DNA of 61,217 bases, taken from Bacillota bacterium (GTDB taxonomy: Bacteria; Bacillota; Clostridia; Lachnospirales; Anaerotignaceae). Made by a program: the position numbers and the translations under genes. Numbering within the stretch: position 1 is the stretch's first letter; the number at the start of each line of letters is the position of its first letter. The notes below the pieces were generated by a model. That model was given only the letters and a program-made list of their open reading frames with translations. It had not been told where the DNA came from and made no database searches. Of the stretch, positions 45,045-53,928 are shown one piece after another. The DNA is taken from assembly GCA_022791155.1 (NCBI GenBank), contig JAAVYN010000019.1, positions 1 to 61,217 on the forward strand, read 5' to 3'.

Positions 45045-45829
45045 TTCACATTTTTCCTTTCTTTGATTATGGGTATTATGTTTATGAACAAAAGCACAGC
45101 TGTTATCAAAAGGATTATTATTGTGCTCAATGCGTTTATTGAGGGATTGACCCTTTTGCTCATTGTGTAAACCATTATTGATATGTTGCTCACGCCATTT
45201 CCTGTCACGAAATATGATATTATAAAGTCATCAAAACTCATTGTGAAGGCAATCAGCGCTCCCGACACAATGCCGGGCATGATTTGGGGAACAATCACTT
45301 TTGTGAGCGCCTGCCACGGCGTGGCGCCCAAATCCATGCATGCATCGGCAAGGTTTGGATCAAGGCTTCTCAGCTTTGGAGAAACGCTCAACATCACATA
45401 TGGAATGCAGAACATCACATGCGCCGCCAGCATTGTTCCCAGCCCTTTTTTAATCCCCAAAGAGCTGAAAAACATCAAAAGCCCAATTGCTGTCACGATT
45501 TCAGGGTTCATAATGGGAAGGTCGTTTATCCTTTCAACCATTGTTTTCAGCACACGGTTGCTTTTTGAAAGACCAATGGCTGTTATTGTTCCCACAACAG
45601 TTGAAATTGCTGTTGACAGAACAGCCACAAGTATAGTATATCCAACGGAATCCATCATATCACTGTTGCTGAACATTCTTTCATACCAACGCATTGAGAA
45701 ACCGCTCCAGTGAGTGAGGCTTCTGCTGCTGTTGAATGAAAAAATGATTGTGTATATGATTGGGGCATAGAAAAACAAAAGCATTATTCCCATGAATATT
45801 TTTGGCAAGATTTTGTTTTGGCTTTTCAT
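45041..45829 (-). CDS. potC: Spermidine/putrescine ABC transporter permease PotC
   Basis: A 262-residue inner-membrane permease with six membrane segments. The EAA loop that contacts the ATPase is seen at DACMDLGATPWQALTKVIVPQI near residue 163. IYTIIFSFNSSRS near 26 is typical of PotC/PotI. It overlaps potB and potD by four bases at each end, so translation of the three is coupled. It pairs with PotB to form the channel. Confidence 0.94.
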   Translation of the reverse strand: MKSQNKILPKIFMGIMLLFFYAPIIYTIIFSFNSSRSLTHWSGFSMRWYERMFSNSDMMDSVGYTILVAVLSTAISTVVGTITAIGLSKSNRVLKTMVERINDLPIMNPEIVTAIGLLMFFSSLGIKKGLGTMLAAHVMFCIPYVMLSVSPKLRSLDPNLADACMDLGATPWQALTKVIVPQIMPGIVSGALIAFTMSFDDFIISYFVTGNGVSNISIMVYTMSKRVNPSINALSTIIILLITAVLLFINIIPIIKERKNVK

Positions 45830-46671
45830 TTTTTTGTTATGCCTCCTTCTGAAGCAGCGTCGGTGTCAACCTTTTTTGTTATATACATTGAAATCATTAT
45901 TATAACCGCCATAATCAAAGAAATGGCGCTTCCAAAGTTCCAGTTTCCGCTTGTGAGAAACTGGCTTTCTATGACGTTGCCTATGAGCACATATTGCCCG
46001 CCGCCAAGAAGCTTTGGAATGAAAAAGCTTGAAACGGCCGGAAGAAACACAAGGGTTATGCCGCTTATAACGCCGGGCATTGAAAGGGGGAGTGTCACTC
46101 TCAAAAAGCACTGAATTTTGTTGGCGCCCAAATCGCTTGCGGCCTCAATGAGGCTTTTGTCCATTTTTGTCAGTGAGGCGTATATCTGAAGTATCATAAA
46201 TGGTATGAAATTGTAAACCATTCCCAATATAACAGCAAAGCTTGTTTGAAGCATTTTCACAGGGCCTATGCCGAAAAAGCCCAATATTGTGTTTATTATG
46301 CCATCGTCTTGAAGTATGCCCATCCATGCATATGTGCGCACAAGCATGTTGATCCATGTTGGAATTGTGATGAGCAAAACAAGCATGAATTTCATTTTTT
46401 CATTGGCATTGGCAATTATATAGGCCACGGGATAGCCCAAAACAATGCATATAACTGTTGTGACAAAAGCTATTGCAAGGGAACGTTTCAAAACTTCAAT
46501 GAATATGGCGTCGCTGAAAAACTTTCCAAAATTCTCCAATGTAATTCTGAAAGTTGTGACATCGTTTCCTTTGGAAGTGAACGCGTATGTAAGTATCAAC
46601 AGCATTGGCACAACTATGAGCGCGGCAATCCAAACCAAATATGGATATGCCATTCTTCTGAACTGTCGCAT
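45826..46671 (-). CDS. potB: Spermidine/putrescine ABC transporter permease PotB
   Basis: A 281-residue permease with six membrane segments. The EAA-type loop IEAASDLGANKIQCFLRVTLP lies near residue 180 (landmark), and an early cytoplasmic or periplasmic loop separates the first two membrane helices. The start lies 6 bp after the potA stop, with GTGAGCAGATATGCG upstream providing the site. It is the partner of PotC. Confidence 0.94.
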   Translation of the reverse strand: MRQFRRMAYPYLVWIAALIVVPMLLILTYAFTSKGNDVTTFRITLENFGKFFSDAIFIEVLKRSLAIAFVTTVICIVLGYPVAYIIANANEKMKFMLVLLITIPTWINMLVRTYAWMGILQDDGIINTILGFFGIGPVKMLQTSFAVILGMVYNFIPFMILQIYASLTKMDKSLIEAASDLGANKIQCFLRVTLPLSMPGVISGITLVFLPAVSSFFIPKLLGGGQYVLIGNVIESQFLTSGNWNFGSAISLIMAVIIMISMYITKKVDTDAASEGGITKK

Positions 46672-46677
46672 ATCTGC

Positions 46678-48243
46678 TCACTTCCTTTCCATAATATGTA
46701 TGTCTTCCGGCATGAACATAAGCCCAACTTCTTCACCGACATTATATTTGTCTGTGGTGTCAACTTTATATTCATAGCCTTCTGTTTTGAAAGTCACGTC
46801 ATAGTCTCCTGCCGTTATGTTTTGTGGATCGAATGAATATTCCACATCGGTTATTTCAACTGCCGAGTCATCTTCAAGGCTCCACGCCGAGGCATTGGCC
46901 CATGTCTTTAGATCTGTTTCAAGGGCTATGCTTTCAGCAATCTCGTCAACCTTTTTGAAGAAGTTGACGGCATATATAACTTCTTGATATTCATTGCTGA
47001 CGATGCTGTTTTCATCTCTGACAATCATGTTGGCTGTGGCAATTGTTCCGGCGGCTGTTGAAAATGTGACAGGATACACGCCGTTTTTTGGCTCAATGCG
47101 ATATTCCACTTTGCTTATTGATATAAGGCTGTCAGTGTCTGGGTTCCATGCCTGTGCATCGGCTCTTGCAATTATGTCGCTTTCTGTGAGTTCCTCAATG
47201 TCGCTCACATCAAGATAGAAATCGTTGGCGCTCATTTTTTCGTTGGCTTCGCTGTTGAAAACGGGCCTGTCTTCCGAAACGTGCATTTTGACGGTTATGT
47301 TTGTTCCGGCTCTTGTTTCGACAATTGTTTCATAGTGCACGCCTTTGAAAAGAACGCTTTTGACAATTCCTTTGAGCTTTCCTTTCTCTTTTGGCACAAT
47401 GTCCAAATCCTCAGGGCGTATGACAACGTCAACTTTTTCGTTTTCGTCAAACCCGGAATCCACACATTCAAATTTTTTGTCTTCAAACATAACAACATTG
47501 TCTTCAATCATGACTCCGTCAATTATGTTGCTCTCGCCTATGAAGTTGGCAACAAATTCGTTCACAGGCTCGTTGTATATGTCTGTGGGAGAGCCAATCT
47601 GCTGTATCTCACCTTCTTTCATGACAACAATTTTGTCGCTCATTGTGAGCGCTTCTTCCTGATCATGGGTCACATATATGAATGTTATTCCAACTTCTTG
47701 CTGTATTTTTTTCAGCTCGTGCTGCATTTCTTTTCTCAGCTTCAAATCCAAGGCGCCCAAAGGCTCGTCAAGCAGAAGAACCATGGGTTCGTTCACAAGC
47801 GCCCGCGCTATGGCAACTCTTTGTTGCTGTCCGCCGCTCATTTCGGTCACTTTTCTGTTGGCATAATCTTCAAGGTTGACAAGGCGCAGCATGCGCTTGA
47901 CCTTTTGTTCGATTATGTCCCGGGGTTCCTTTTTTATTTTGAGGCCAAATGCCACGTTGTCATAGACATTCATGTTTGTGAAAAGGGCATATTTTTGAAA
48001 AACTGTGTTAAGCTCTCTTTTGTATGGCGGAACACCTCTTAGATCCTGTCCGTCAAAAATGAGCTGCCCTTCATAGTCATCCAAAAAACCGCCAAGTATG
48101 CGCAAAAGCGTTGTTTTTCCGCAACCGGAGGGGCCCAAAAGTGTCACAAATTCATTTTCGTGTATATCCAGGTTTATTCCCTTCAAAACAAGTTGTCCGT
48201 CAAACTCTTTGACAATGTTCTTAAATTGAATCAGCTTCTTCAT
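46678..48243 (-). CDS. potA: Spermidine/putrescine ABC transporter ATPase PotA with a duplicated insert
   Basis: ATP-hydrolysing subunit of the polyamine importer. The ATG at 48243 follows TTGGGAGGCGAAA, giving 521 residues, about 150 more than ordinary PotA. The ATPase core is normal: Walker [10 protein letters not shown] near 40, signature [14 protein letters not shown] near 135, Walker [13 protein letters not shown] near 158, H-loop THDQEEALT near 193. In the C-terminal TOBE-type region two similar segments are inserted (about residues 345-405 and 435-490). They share an AWN/AWS-x-(E/D)-D and KVEYRIEP / DVEYSFDP pattern followed by Y-x-VTF. The split TOBE ends with [14 protein letters not shown]. 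Confidence 0.92.
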   Translation of the reverse strand: MKKLIQFKNIVKEFDGQLVLKGINLDIHENEFVTLLGPSGCGKTTLLRILGGFLDDYEGQLIFDGQDLRGVPPYKRELNTVFQKYALFTNMNVYDNVAFGLKIKKEPRDIIEQKVKRMLRLVNLEDYANRKVTEMSGGQQQRVAIARALVNEPMVLLLDEPLGALDLKLRKEMQHELKKIQQEVGITFIYVTHDQEEALTMSDKIVVMKEGEIQQIGSPTDIYNEPVNEFVANFIGESNIIDGVMIEDNVVMFEDKKFECVDSGFDENEKVDVVIRPEDLDIVPKEKGKLKGIVKSVLFKGVHYETIVETRAGTNITVKMHVSEDRPVFNSEANEKMSANDFYLDVSDIEELTESDIIARADAQAWNPDTDSLISISKVEYRIEPKNGVYPVTFSTAAGTIATANMIVRDENSIVSNEYQEVIYAVNFFKKVDEIAESIALETDLKTWANASAWSLEDDSAVEITDVEYSFDPQNITAGDYDVTFKTEGYEYKVDTTDKYNVGEEVGLMFMPEDIHIMERK

Positions 48244-48293
48244 TTTCGCCTCCCAATGAAAAATTTGGTCTGTTCTGTTTGTCAGCTTTTGTC

Positions 48294-48827
48294 TCAAAAC
48301 AGAGGGGGTGTTGAAACCCATATAATTTTGGCCTTTGTTTTTTTGTCATTTTTTATATAATGAAAATCGCGGCCGTTGAGATAGAAAGTTTCTCCTTTTC
48401 TCACAAAGTGCTCTGTGTTTCCGTTCACAAGGGTGATTCTTCCTTCAATGACAAAGCCAAACTCCTCGCCGTCACTGGGGGAAAGTTCAAACGTTCTTTT
48501 GCCCGGCTCAAGCTCTATCAAAACTGGTTCCATCTTGTTTTTTTGTGAGTTTGGAACGATCCAGTTGACGGTGTAGCCATCTCTTTCGTCAACAAAGAAA
48601 TCGTCAGTTTTGAACACAATTTTTTCATCTTTTGCTTCTCTGAAAAATTCGGAAAGAGTTGTTCCAAGTGCTTCAAGTATGTCGTTAAGCGTTGCAATTG
48701 AGGGCGATGTCAGGTTTCTTTCAAGCTGTGACAGAAACCCTTTTGTCAGTTCACAACGGCTGGCAAGTTCTTCAAGGGTGAGACCTTTCTGCGTTCTCAG
48801 CTGTTTTATCTTTATCCCTATATCCAT
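48294..48827 (-). CDS. XRE-cupin transcriptional regulator of the polyamine operon
   Basis: A 177-residue protein with an N-terminal XRE helix-turn-helix ([19 protein letters not shown] then [20 protein letters not shown], residues 3-50). A C-terminal cupin ([21 protein letters not shown] near 115) follows. This is the layout of PuuR-type regulators that sense polyamines or similar small molecules. The ATG at 48827 (or TTG 3 bp earlier) follows AGAGGAGC. It is the first gene of the pot operon, 50 bp before potA. Two similar AT-rich dyads flank its promoter, suggesting autorepression. Confidence 0.9.
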   Translation of the reverse strand: MDIGIKIKQLRTQKGLTLEELASRCELTKGFLSQLERNLTSPSIATLNDILEALGTTLSEFFREAKDEKIVFKTDDFFVDERDGYTVNWIVPNSQKNKMEPVLIELEPGKRTFELSPSDGEEFGFVIEGRITLVNGNTEHFVRKGETFYLNGRDFHYIKNDKKTKAKIIWVSTPPLF

Positions 48828-48853
48828 CAATATGCTCCTCTCAGGAAAAGTAA

Positions 48854-48888
48854 GTTAATATTAAACAAATCAATTATTTTTACTAAAC
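48854..48888. promoter_or_regulatory. Putative operator R2 of the pot operon
   Basis: A 35-bp AT-rich element starting GTTAATATTAAACAAAT and ending TTTTTACTAAAC. It is closely similar to R1 at 48926-48957 and internally dyad-like (GTT-x-A...TAAAC). It lies just downstream of the promoter -10 box, where bound repressor would block transcription. Confidence 0.6.
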
Positions 48889-48895
48889 TTAGCCA

Positions 48896-48923
48896 ATTAT
48901 ACTATAGTGTTATTTTTTTTCAA
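48896..48923 (-). promoter_or_regulatory. Promoter of the pot operon
   Basis: On the minus strand TTGAAA (48918-48923), a 16-bp spacer and TATAAT (48896-48901). It lies about 70 bp upstream of the regulator start, between the two putative operators. Confidence 0.75.
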
Positions 48924-48925
48924 TA

Positions 48926-48957
48926 GTTTATAAACAAATAATTTATTTTTATTAAAC
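48926..48957. promoter_or_regulatory. Putative operator R1 of the pot operon
   Basis: A 32-bp element starting GTTTATAAACAAATAA and ending TTTTTATTAAAC. It matches R2 in order and spacing, with arms GTTTA/TAAAC, and lies directly upstream of the -35 box. Confidence 0.6.
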
Positions 48958-49459
48958 ATATATAATTTTTGGACTTTTATGACTTATGTTTTAAACATAA
49001 TCAATAAATCACTTTTGAAGTTGTAAAAGGGAAAATTTTTTGTTGAATATGTTGCATATGCTTGAGTTTATATTGTCTTAAATTCTGTTTGGCAATGCAG
49101 AAAGATTTGATTTAATATTGAAAGCTGTGATTTTGTTTTGACAAAAATTAAATTAAAAATTTTATATAAGTAAACAAAACAATATTTTTGTGATGAGTTT
49201 GACGCCAGAAAAAGCGTGATTGTATATAGAAATTTTCACATTAAACTGAAATTTTGAACTGCGACTGAAAGGATTTATAAATAAATCTGAACACATATAA
49301 CTGAAATTTGAATCAACATTTTTGACAAAATTTGCATTGTGCACGAACTTTTTTTTGCAGCATTGTCGGTTTGGGCCGCTTGAGAAAACGTGGCAGCTTG
49401 CCGTGTTTTGATATATGTGATAATATAAAGGAAGTTATAATGCGGAAAAGGTGATTGGT
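48958..49459. other. AT-rich intergenic region
   Basis: About 500 bp between the divergent pot operon and the HAD gene. A degenerate third operator-like stretch is possible at about 48988-49018 (TTTTAAACATAATCAATAAATC in two parts). No gene seen. Confidence 0.4.
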
Positions 49460-50287
49460 ATGAAAGAAAATATAAAGCTGATAGCTTCAGACTTGGATGG
49501 AACACTTCTTGACAACAGAAAAAAGATAACGCCGGAGCTTTTTTGTGCACTTTCGCATTTGAGCGAAAAGGGTGTTTTGTTTGTTCCGGCCACAGGCCGC
49601 CCGCTCGGCTCGATACCACAAAATGTGCTTCAAATTCCAAAAATAAGATATATAATTTCATCAAACGGCGCGGCTGTCAATGATGTTCAAAACAAAAAAG
49701 ATGTGATACGTTTTTGTTTGAAGCATGAAACGGCGCTTGAAATAGTTGATATGTCGCAAAACACTGATGCCATGCTTGAGCTTTTTTCAAATGGCGAGGC
49801 ATACACTGAAAAACGTTTTCTCGACAGCCTTGAATATGGCCTTAGCCCAACCCATGCCGCATATCTTCTTTCCACAAGAAAACCAATTGAAAATGCCTTT
49901 GATTTTTTAGAAGAAAACAGAAACGACATTGAGAACATAAATTTAATTTTCAGAGACATTTCTGTTAAAAACATATTCAGAAATGAGCTGAAAAAACTTG
50001 ACGCTGTTTCGATAACAAGTTCATCGCCAATGAACATAGAAATAACTGATGCAAAAGCCACAAAAGGCGGCGCGCTTAAAGCGCTGTGCAAAAAGCTGAA
50101 TATAGACAGCGACAATGTTATGGCTTTTGGAGACAATTCAAATGATGAAGACATGATAAGTTTTGCACGTTTTGGAATAGCCATGTCAAATGGTGAAGAT
50201 CACATTAAAAAAATTGCCGCTTTCACAACGCTTTCGTGTGACGAAAACGGCGTTTTTGAGGCGCTTAAAAAATTTGGTGTTGTTTGA
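49460..50287 (+). CDS. HAD-superfamily Cof-type phosphatase
   Basis: A 275-residue member of the Cof/YidA-like subfamily of haloacid dehalogenase-type hydrolases, which dephosphorylate sugar phosphates, FMN or similar. The nucleophile motif SDLDGTLLDN is near residue 11. The cap insert covers about residues 85-190, and the last catalytic motif FGDNSNDEDMI is near 225. KGGALKALCKKL near 200 is the conserved Lys motif. The ATG at 49460 is preferred over a GTG at 49451 because of the GAAAAGG spacing, but either is possible. The substrate is unknown. The next gene is a cyclase-family hydrolase. Confidence 0.85.
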   Translation: MKENIKLIASDLDGTLLDNRKKITPELFCALSHLSEKGVLFVPATGRPLGSIPQNVLQIPKIRYIISSNGAAVNDVQNKKDVIRFCLKHETALEIVDMSQNTDAMLELFSNGEAYTEKRFLDSLEYGLSPTHAAYLLSTRKPIENAFDFLEENRNDIENINLIFRDISVKNIFRNELKKLDAVSITSSSPMNIEITDAKATKGGALKALCKKLNIDSDNVMAFGDNSNDEDMISFARFGIAMSNGEDHIKKIAAFTTLSCDENGVFEALKKFGVV

Positions 50288-50380
50288 TGTGTTTTCGTGA
50301 TCAATGATTCAAACGATGAGCATGTGTGTCAAAATTTGGCAATAGACAAGTGTGTTTTGTGTGAAAAGGTGATTTTTGTG

Positions 50381-50959
50381 ATGATTGATATAAGCCGCAG
50401 TGTTGGCTATGAAACAGAAATATATCCCAAAGACCCGGAGTTTTCAATTGAAAGGGTTTACAGCTTGAAAAACGGCGATGGATTTAATGTTAGCCGCATT
50501 GTTTTGGGAAGCCACATGTCAACTCACATTGACAGCCCGGCGCATTTTTTTGATGAAAAGAAAGCTGTTGATGCACTTGACATAAATGTCATTTGCGGTA
50601 AGGTGATTGTGGTGACGGCCACATGCGATGTTGACAGAAGCTTCATTGAAAAAACTGGTGTCAAGCGTGGTGAAAGGCTTGTTTTGAGAACTGGAGGGGA
50701 ATTTGGCGTGACATGTGAGGGGGCGGCATGTGCGGCCGAAAGAGGATTGGCGTTGATCGGAACCGATTCAATGGATATTGAAACAGCGGCCGACACAAAA
50801 TATATTGCTCACAAAATATTGCTTGGAAATGACATACCAATATTAGAATTTTTGGATTTGAGGAATGTGAGCGATGGAGTATACAGACTGATTTGCCTTC
50901 CGCTCAAAATTGAGGGGGCAGATGCTGTGCCAGTGCGTGCTGTTTTGGAGAAAATGTGA
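50381..50959 (+). CDS. Cyclase-family metal-dependent hydrolase (kynurenine formamidase-like)
   Basis: A 192-residue protein of the cyclase/KynB family. The metal-binding motif HMSTHIDSPAHF near residue 46 fits the family pattern His-x3-His-x-Asp-x-Pro-x-His. LVLRTGG near 105 and LIGTDSMDIE near 127 are also family features. The ATG at 50381 follows GAAAAGGTGATTTTTG. Members open amide or lactone bonds such as N-formylkynurenine. There are no tryptophan-degradation genes here, so the substrate is open. It lies 93 bp after the HAD gene and ends near the third repeat array. Confidence 0.82.
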   Translation: MIDISRSVGYETEIYPKDPEFSIERVYSLKNGDGFNVSRIVLGSHMSTHIDSPAHFFDEKKAVDALDINVICGKVIVVTATCDVDRSFIEKTGVKRGERLVLRTGGEFGVTCEGAACAAERGLALIGTDSMDIETAADTKYIAHKILLGNDIPILEFLDLRNVSDGVYRLICLPLKIEGADAVPVRAVLEKM

Positions 50960-51051
50960 AGCAGTGTTTTTGAAATATGCATGAATTTTGTTGAGTCTTG
51001 GCAAGCATGGCCAATTTGTGTTCCTCCAAAGGCGTTTTATGTTGTTGATAT

Positions 51052-51199
51052 GTGCGAACCGCGTGAGAGCCGCGGCGGCGAAGCCGTTTCCCAAAGGGAA
51101 ATTCGAGAGCTTGCTGGTGCGAACCGCGTGAGAGCCGCGGCGGCCAAAGGCCGTTTCCCAAAGGGAAATTCGAGAGCTTGCTGGTGCGAACCGCGTGAA
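51052..51199. repeat. Three-hairpin repeat array (copy C, two full units plus part)
   Basis: Units start at 51052, 51117 and 51184 (65 and 67 bp). Each full unit has GTGCGAA, CCGCG/CGCGG around TGAGAGC, a second hairpin, TTTCCC-AAA-GGGAAA, and TTCGAGAGCTTGCTG. The second hairpin is CGGC-GAA-GCCG in unit 1 and CGGCC-AAA-GGCCG in unit 2, so the extra base pair appears in both arms. The third unit stops after 16 bp. Confidence 0.9.
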
Positions 51200-51330
51200 A
51201 TTTTTGTCACCGAACAAAAAAATCAAATCACATTTTTGGGAGTTTTTTTGTAATGCAATATTTTCTTTGCCTTTTCTTCAAACTGCGGATATAATATAAA
51301 TTAAATGTTAAGCTGAAAGGAGGTGTGACA

Positions 51331-51534
51331 ATGAAACAGGTCACAAAAGACACAACCATAGGCGAGCTTCTTATGTTGGACAAAAGCGTTGCTCCAATTT
51401 TGATGGGAATAGGAATGCACTGCCTCGGCTGCCCTTCTTCTGTTGGCGAAACCTTGGCCGAAGCTGCCATGGTTCATGGCGTTGATGTTGGAGAGTTGGT
51501 TGAAAAAATAAATTCGTTCCTTGCCAAAAAATGA
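51331..51534 (+). CDS. DUF1858 domain protein
   Basis: A 67-residue protein of the DUF1858 family, often found alone or fused to hybrid-cluster-type redox proteins. The CLGCPSS sequence near residue 33 gives a Cys-x2-Cys pair that may bind a metal or act as a thiol redox site. MHCLGCPSSVGETLAEAA is the conserved core (landmark). The ATG follows AAAGGAGGTGTGACA. A GTG six bases upstream is less likely because it overlaps the ribosome site. It is cytoplasmic, of unknown role, and ends at a strong bidirectional terminator. Confidence 0.88.
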   Translation: MKQVTKDTTIGELLMLDKSVAPILMGIGMHCLGCPSSVGETLAEAAMVHGVDVGELVEKINSFLAKK

Positions 51535-51548
51535 TTTGCTAAACACTT

Positions 51549-51596
51549 AAAACTCCGTTTCCACAGTTTTGGCTGTTTGAAACGGAGTTTTGTTTT
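51549..51596. terminator. Bidirectional terminator, DUF1858 gene / lepB
   Basis: Perfect AAAACTCCGTTTC / GAAACGGAGTTTT stem with T-runs on both strands, between convergent genes. Confidence 0.92.
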
Positions 51597-51618
51597 TGTC
51601 AATATATGTTTCCAAAGT

Positions 51619-52188
51619 TCAGTCAAGCATTTTGAATCCAGGGAAATATTTTAGATATACTTTGCCAAGCATTTTGTCTTCTTCAACAAATTTCTTTTCC
51701 CAAAACCGCGAGTCAAGAGATTCATTTCTGTTGTCACCAAGCATGAAATAGTGATCGGCGGGCACTTGATATGGCCCAAAGTCGCCATATGGCGTTTCTT
51801 TGATATACTTTTCGTCTAAAGGCTCGTCGCTTTCGTTTATATAAACCATTCCGTCTTTGATCTCAACTGTTTCTCCAGGCAGGCCAATGACTCTTTTCAC
51901 ATATAAAAGCTCCTCGTTGTCAGGATATTTGAAAACGGCAATGTCTCCTCTTTCAGGCTTTCCAAAGCTATATGCAAGCCGAAGAGCTATAATTCTGTCT
52001 TTTGGCATTATTGTGTTCTCCATGGAACCCGTCGGAACAGTTGCGTTAACAATAATAAAAGAATTTATAAATCCGGCCAGCACAAGCGCAAGCAATATGG
52101 TTTTTATCCAGCTTATTATTTCCTTTTTTACACTAAGCGGCTTTTCGCCGCTGTCAGCTATATCAATATTTTTATCATTATCCAACAT
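51619..52188 (-). CDS. lepB: Signal peptidase I
   Basis: Membrane protease that removes signal peptides from exported proteins. The ATG at 52188 follows ATGGGAGCATTAAA, giving 189 residues, a normal Gram-positive length. There is one N-terminal membrane segment (about residues 27-47). The catalytic Ser lies in VPTGSMENTI near 51 and the general-base Lys in LYVKRVIGLPGE near 93. The family GDNRNESLDSR box is near 152. It matures the secreted lipoprotein-independent substrates such as the transglutaminase-like protein encoded at 31.9 kb. Confidence 0.95.
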   Translation of the reverse strand: MLDNDKNIDIADSGEKPLSVKKEIISWIKTILLALVLAGFINSFIIVNATVPTGSMENTIMPKDRIIALRLAYSFGKPERGDIAVFKYPDNEELLYVKRVIGLPGETVEIKDGMVYINESDEPLDEKYIKETPYGDFGPYQVPADHYFMLGDNRNESLDSRFWEKKFVEEDKMLGKVYLKYFPGFKMLD

Positions 52189-52291
52189 TTTAATGCTCCC
52201 ATAATCCAGCGTTATTTTGGGCGGCAATGCTCGTTTTTGCCGCCCAGATATGCACGCTGAAATCACACAAACGAACAACTGTTAAAGCCTG

Positions 52292-52786
52292 TTAATCCTC
52301 AATTTTTTCGTCATTGCTGCCATTTTTTTCATCGCTGTCATTTTCGCCGCTGTTTTCAGATTCACTTTTAACAGGAATTATGGTAACATCTTCCTCAAAA
52401 TCGTCATCAGTTGTGCATTCACAGCTTCCTTCTGGATTTGAGTCGTCGCCTTTTTTGATGTTCTTAATCATATTTTCGGCTTTTTCAGCAACGCTGTCAA
52501 CAGCTTTTTTTGCTATTGGCCTGACGTCATCAACTGCTTTGTCAAGCTTTTCGCCGGCTTTTTTGACAACTGGCTTTGAATCTTCAACAAATTTTTCTGT
52601 TTTTTCACCAACTGTTTTGGCAATGGCGCTCAGCCCTTCACCTGCTTTTGTGATTGCTTCGCCAATTTTTTCAGAAATGTCGGTGCTGTTTTTGTTGCCT
52701 ATGGCGTTGAAAAGCCTTTCTGCTTCTTCAACAGTTATAACTCCTTTTTCAACCATTGACAAAATTGCCATTCTTTCTTCTTTCAT
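52292..52786 (-). CDS. SHOCT-like / amphipathic-helix protein
   Basis: A 164-residue soluble protein. The first 30 residues (MKEERMAILSMVEKGVITVEEAERLF) resemble the SHOCT-like N-terminal segment of YvlB/LiaX-type cell-envelope proteins. The middle (residues 35-110) is a long chain of Lys/Glu/Ala-rich amphipathic helices with recurring VGEKTEK, AGEKLDKA and VAEKAEN elements. It resembles membrane-stabilising or LEA-like helices. The C-terminal third is strongly acidic and low-complexity. The ATG follows TTAAGGAGGAAATGAA. It lies 103 bp upstream of lepB, same strand. An envelope-stress role is inference. Confidence 0.7.
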   Translation of the reverse strand: MKEERMAILSMVEKGVITVEEAERLFNAIGNKNSTDISEKIGEAITKAGEGLSAIAKTVGEKTEKFVEDSKPVVKKAGEKLDKAVDDVRPIAKKAVDSVAEKAENMIKNIKKGDDSNPEGSCECTTDDDFEEDVTIIPVKSESENSGENDSDEKNGSNDEKIED

Positions 52787-53063
52787 TTCATTTCCTCCTT
52801 AAAAGTTTTTATCTCCTCAAAATTATCCCCAAAAATCAAAAGTCATATAAAAGCTTGTTTTGTGGTGCGGCTTGTTTTGGGCGCATTTGCTGCGCTTTGG
52901 GCAAGCTGCACAAAAAACAGGCAGTGAAATCTGTTTTGCATGAAACACACAAGTTTTGCCATTTGATGAACCACAGTTGTTGTTTTGAATGTTTGTTGAA
53001 TTTGTTGCAAACTGAAAGCGTGAAGCGGGCGGAATTGCGCATTTCTTTGTGGCATTGAAAATT
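52787..53063. other. Intergenic region, nothing recognised
   Basis: About 280 bp between two minus-strand genes. No clear terminator, promoter or frame with a ribosome site. Confidence 0.4.
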
Positions 53064-53915
53064 TCATCTGATTTTTGCCAAAAGCTGTTTCCAAATATAT
53101 TCAAAAAGCTGTCCAAAACTCATCTGGGTTTTTATCTTTATCAAAAACAGAACAGCGATCAGTGTTAAAACGAAAGCCAAAACACCGCTTCTGAACAGAA
53201 CTTTGTCAATGCGCTTGCTTCTTCTGTTTTCGTTTTTATATATGTTCCCCATGACATATACGCCGCCAAGAACACCGCGCCGCGAATCCATCACAAAATG
53301 TTCGCGTTTTTTCAAAAGCAAAAATGCTTTTCTTGTCATGCAAAACACATATTCCTTTCCGTTTTGAACTCCTTTGATGGCATATCTTCTTTTTTGATGA
53401 ACATCATTTTTTTTGCTTGAACGCACAGGGCTGCAATGAATGAGAACAAATTCCTCTCTTTTTGAAAAAAATCTGTCAACTGCCGTGATTGATGAGGGGA
53501 TCATGAAAATTCCGACAGAGCTTCCAAAAACAGCTGTGACAGCGGCTTTTTGGGCTTTTGTCAGGCTTTCAAAAGCTTTTCCAAAATATCCCAAGTTTAC
53601 AAATTGATAGACATAATAAGAACATATTATCACATTCAAAGTCAATATAAAAATGAAAATCAATTTTCTGTTTCGGCGTTCGCCTGTGTGCCACAGCTTT
53701 ATTCCCCAAAGGGAATATGACGTCATAAAAAACATATAGTATGCTATGATGACAACAAGCCCGTTTATAACAGAGTTTTCACTCACGTTATATGCCATTG
53801 AAAACAGTGTCAGGCTCCAAAGCAATGTTGTGAGCCATTCTTTTCTTCCTGTCACAGCAACAGCAATGATGGCGAAAAAAAATTGAACAACTGACACTAT
53901 ACCTATAACAGCCAT
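53064..53915 (-). CDS. Membrane protein of unknown function
   Basis: A 283-residue protein with about five hydrophobic segments in the first 150 residues, a basic soluble region (about 150-240), and one C-terminal membrane segment (about 240-265). I chose the ATG at 53915, which follows CAGGGTGAAGCA and lies 13 bp past the radical SAM stop; the open frame extends into that gene without a better site. It is likely co-transcribed with the radical SAM gene. The soluble region (IKGVQNGKEYVFCM) may form a small beta-domain. I do not recognise a family. Confidence 0.68.
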   Translation of the reverse strand: MAVIGIVSVVQFFFAIIAVAVTGRKEWLTTLLWSLTLFSMAYNVSENSVINGLVVIIAYYMFFMTSYSLWGIKLWHTGERRNRKLIFIFILTLNVIICSYYVYQFVNLGYFGKAFESLTKAQKAAVTAVFGSSVGIFMIPSSITAVDRFFSKREEFVLIHCSPVRSSKKNDVHQKRRYAIKGVQNGKEYVFCMTRKAFLLLKKREHFVMDSRRGVLGGVYVMGNIYKNENRRSKRIDKVLFRSGVLAFVLTLIAVLFLIKIKTQMSFGQLFEYIWKQLLAKIR

Positions 53916-53928
53916 TGCTTCACCCTGC

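Noticed and set aside
47281-48042. 253-codon plus-strand frame opposite potA
   Set aside because: Shadow of potA codon bias with no ribosome site or recognisable domain.
51052-51199. CRISPR array
   Set aside because: Units are adjacent without unique spacers, are internally folded, and no cas genes are present.
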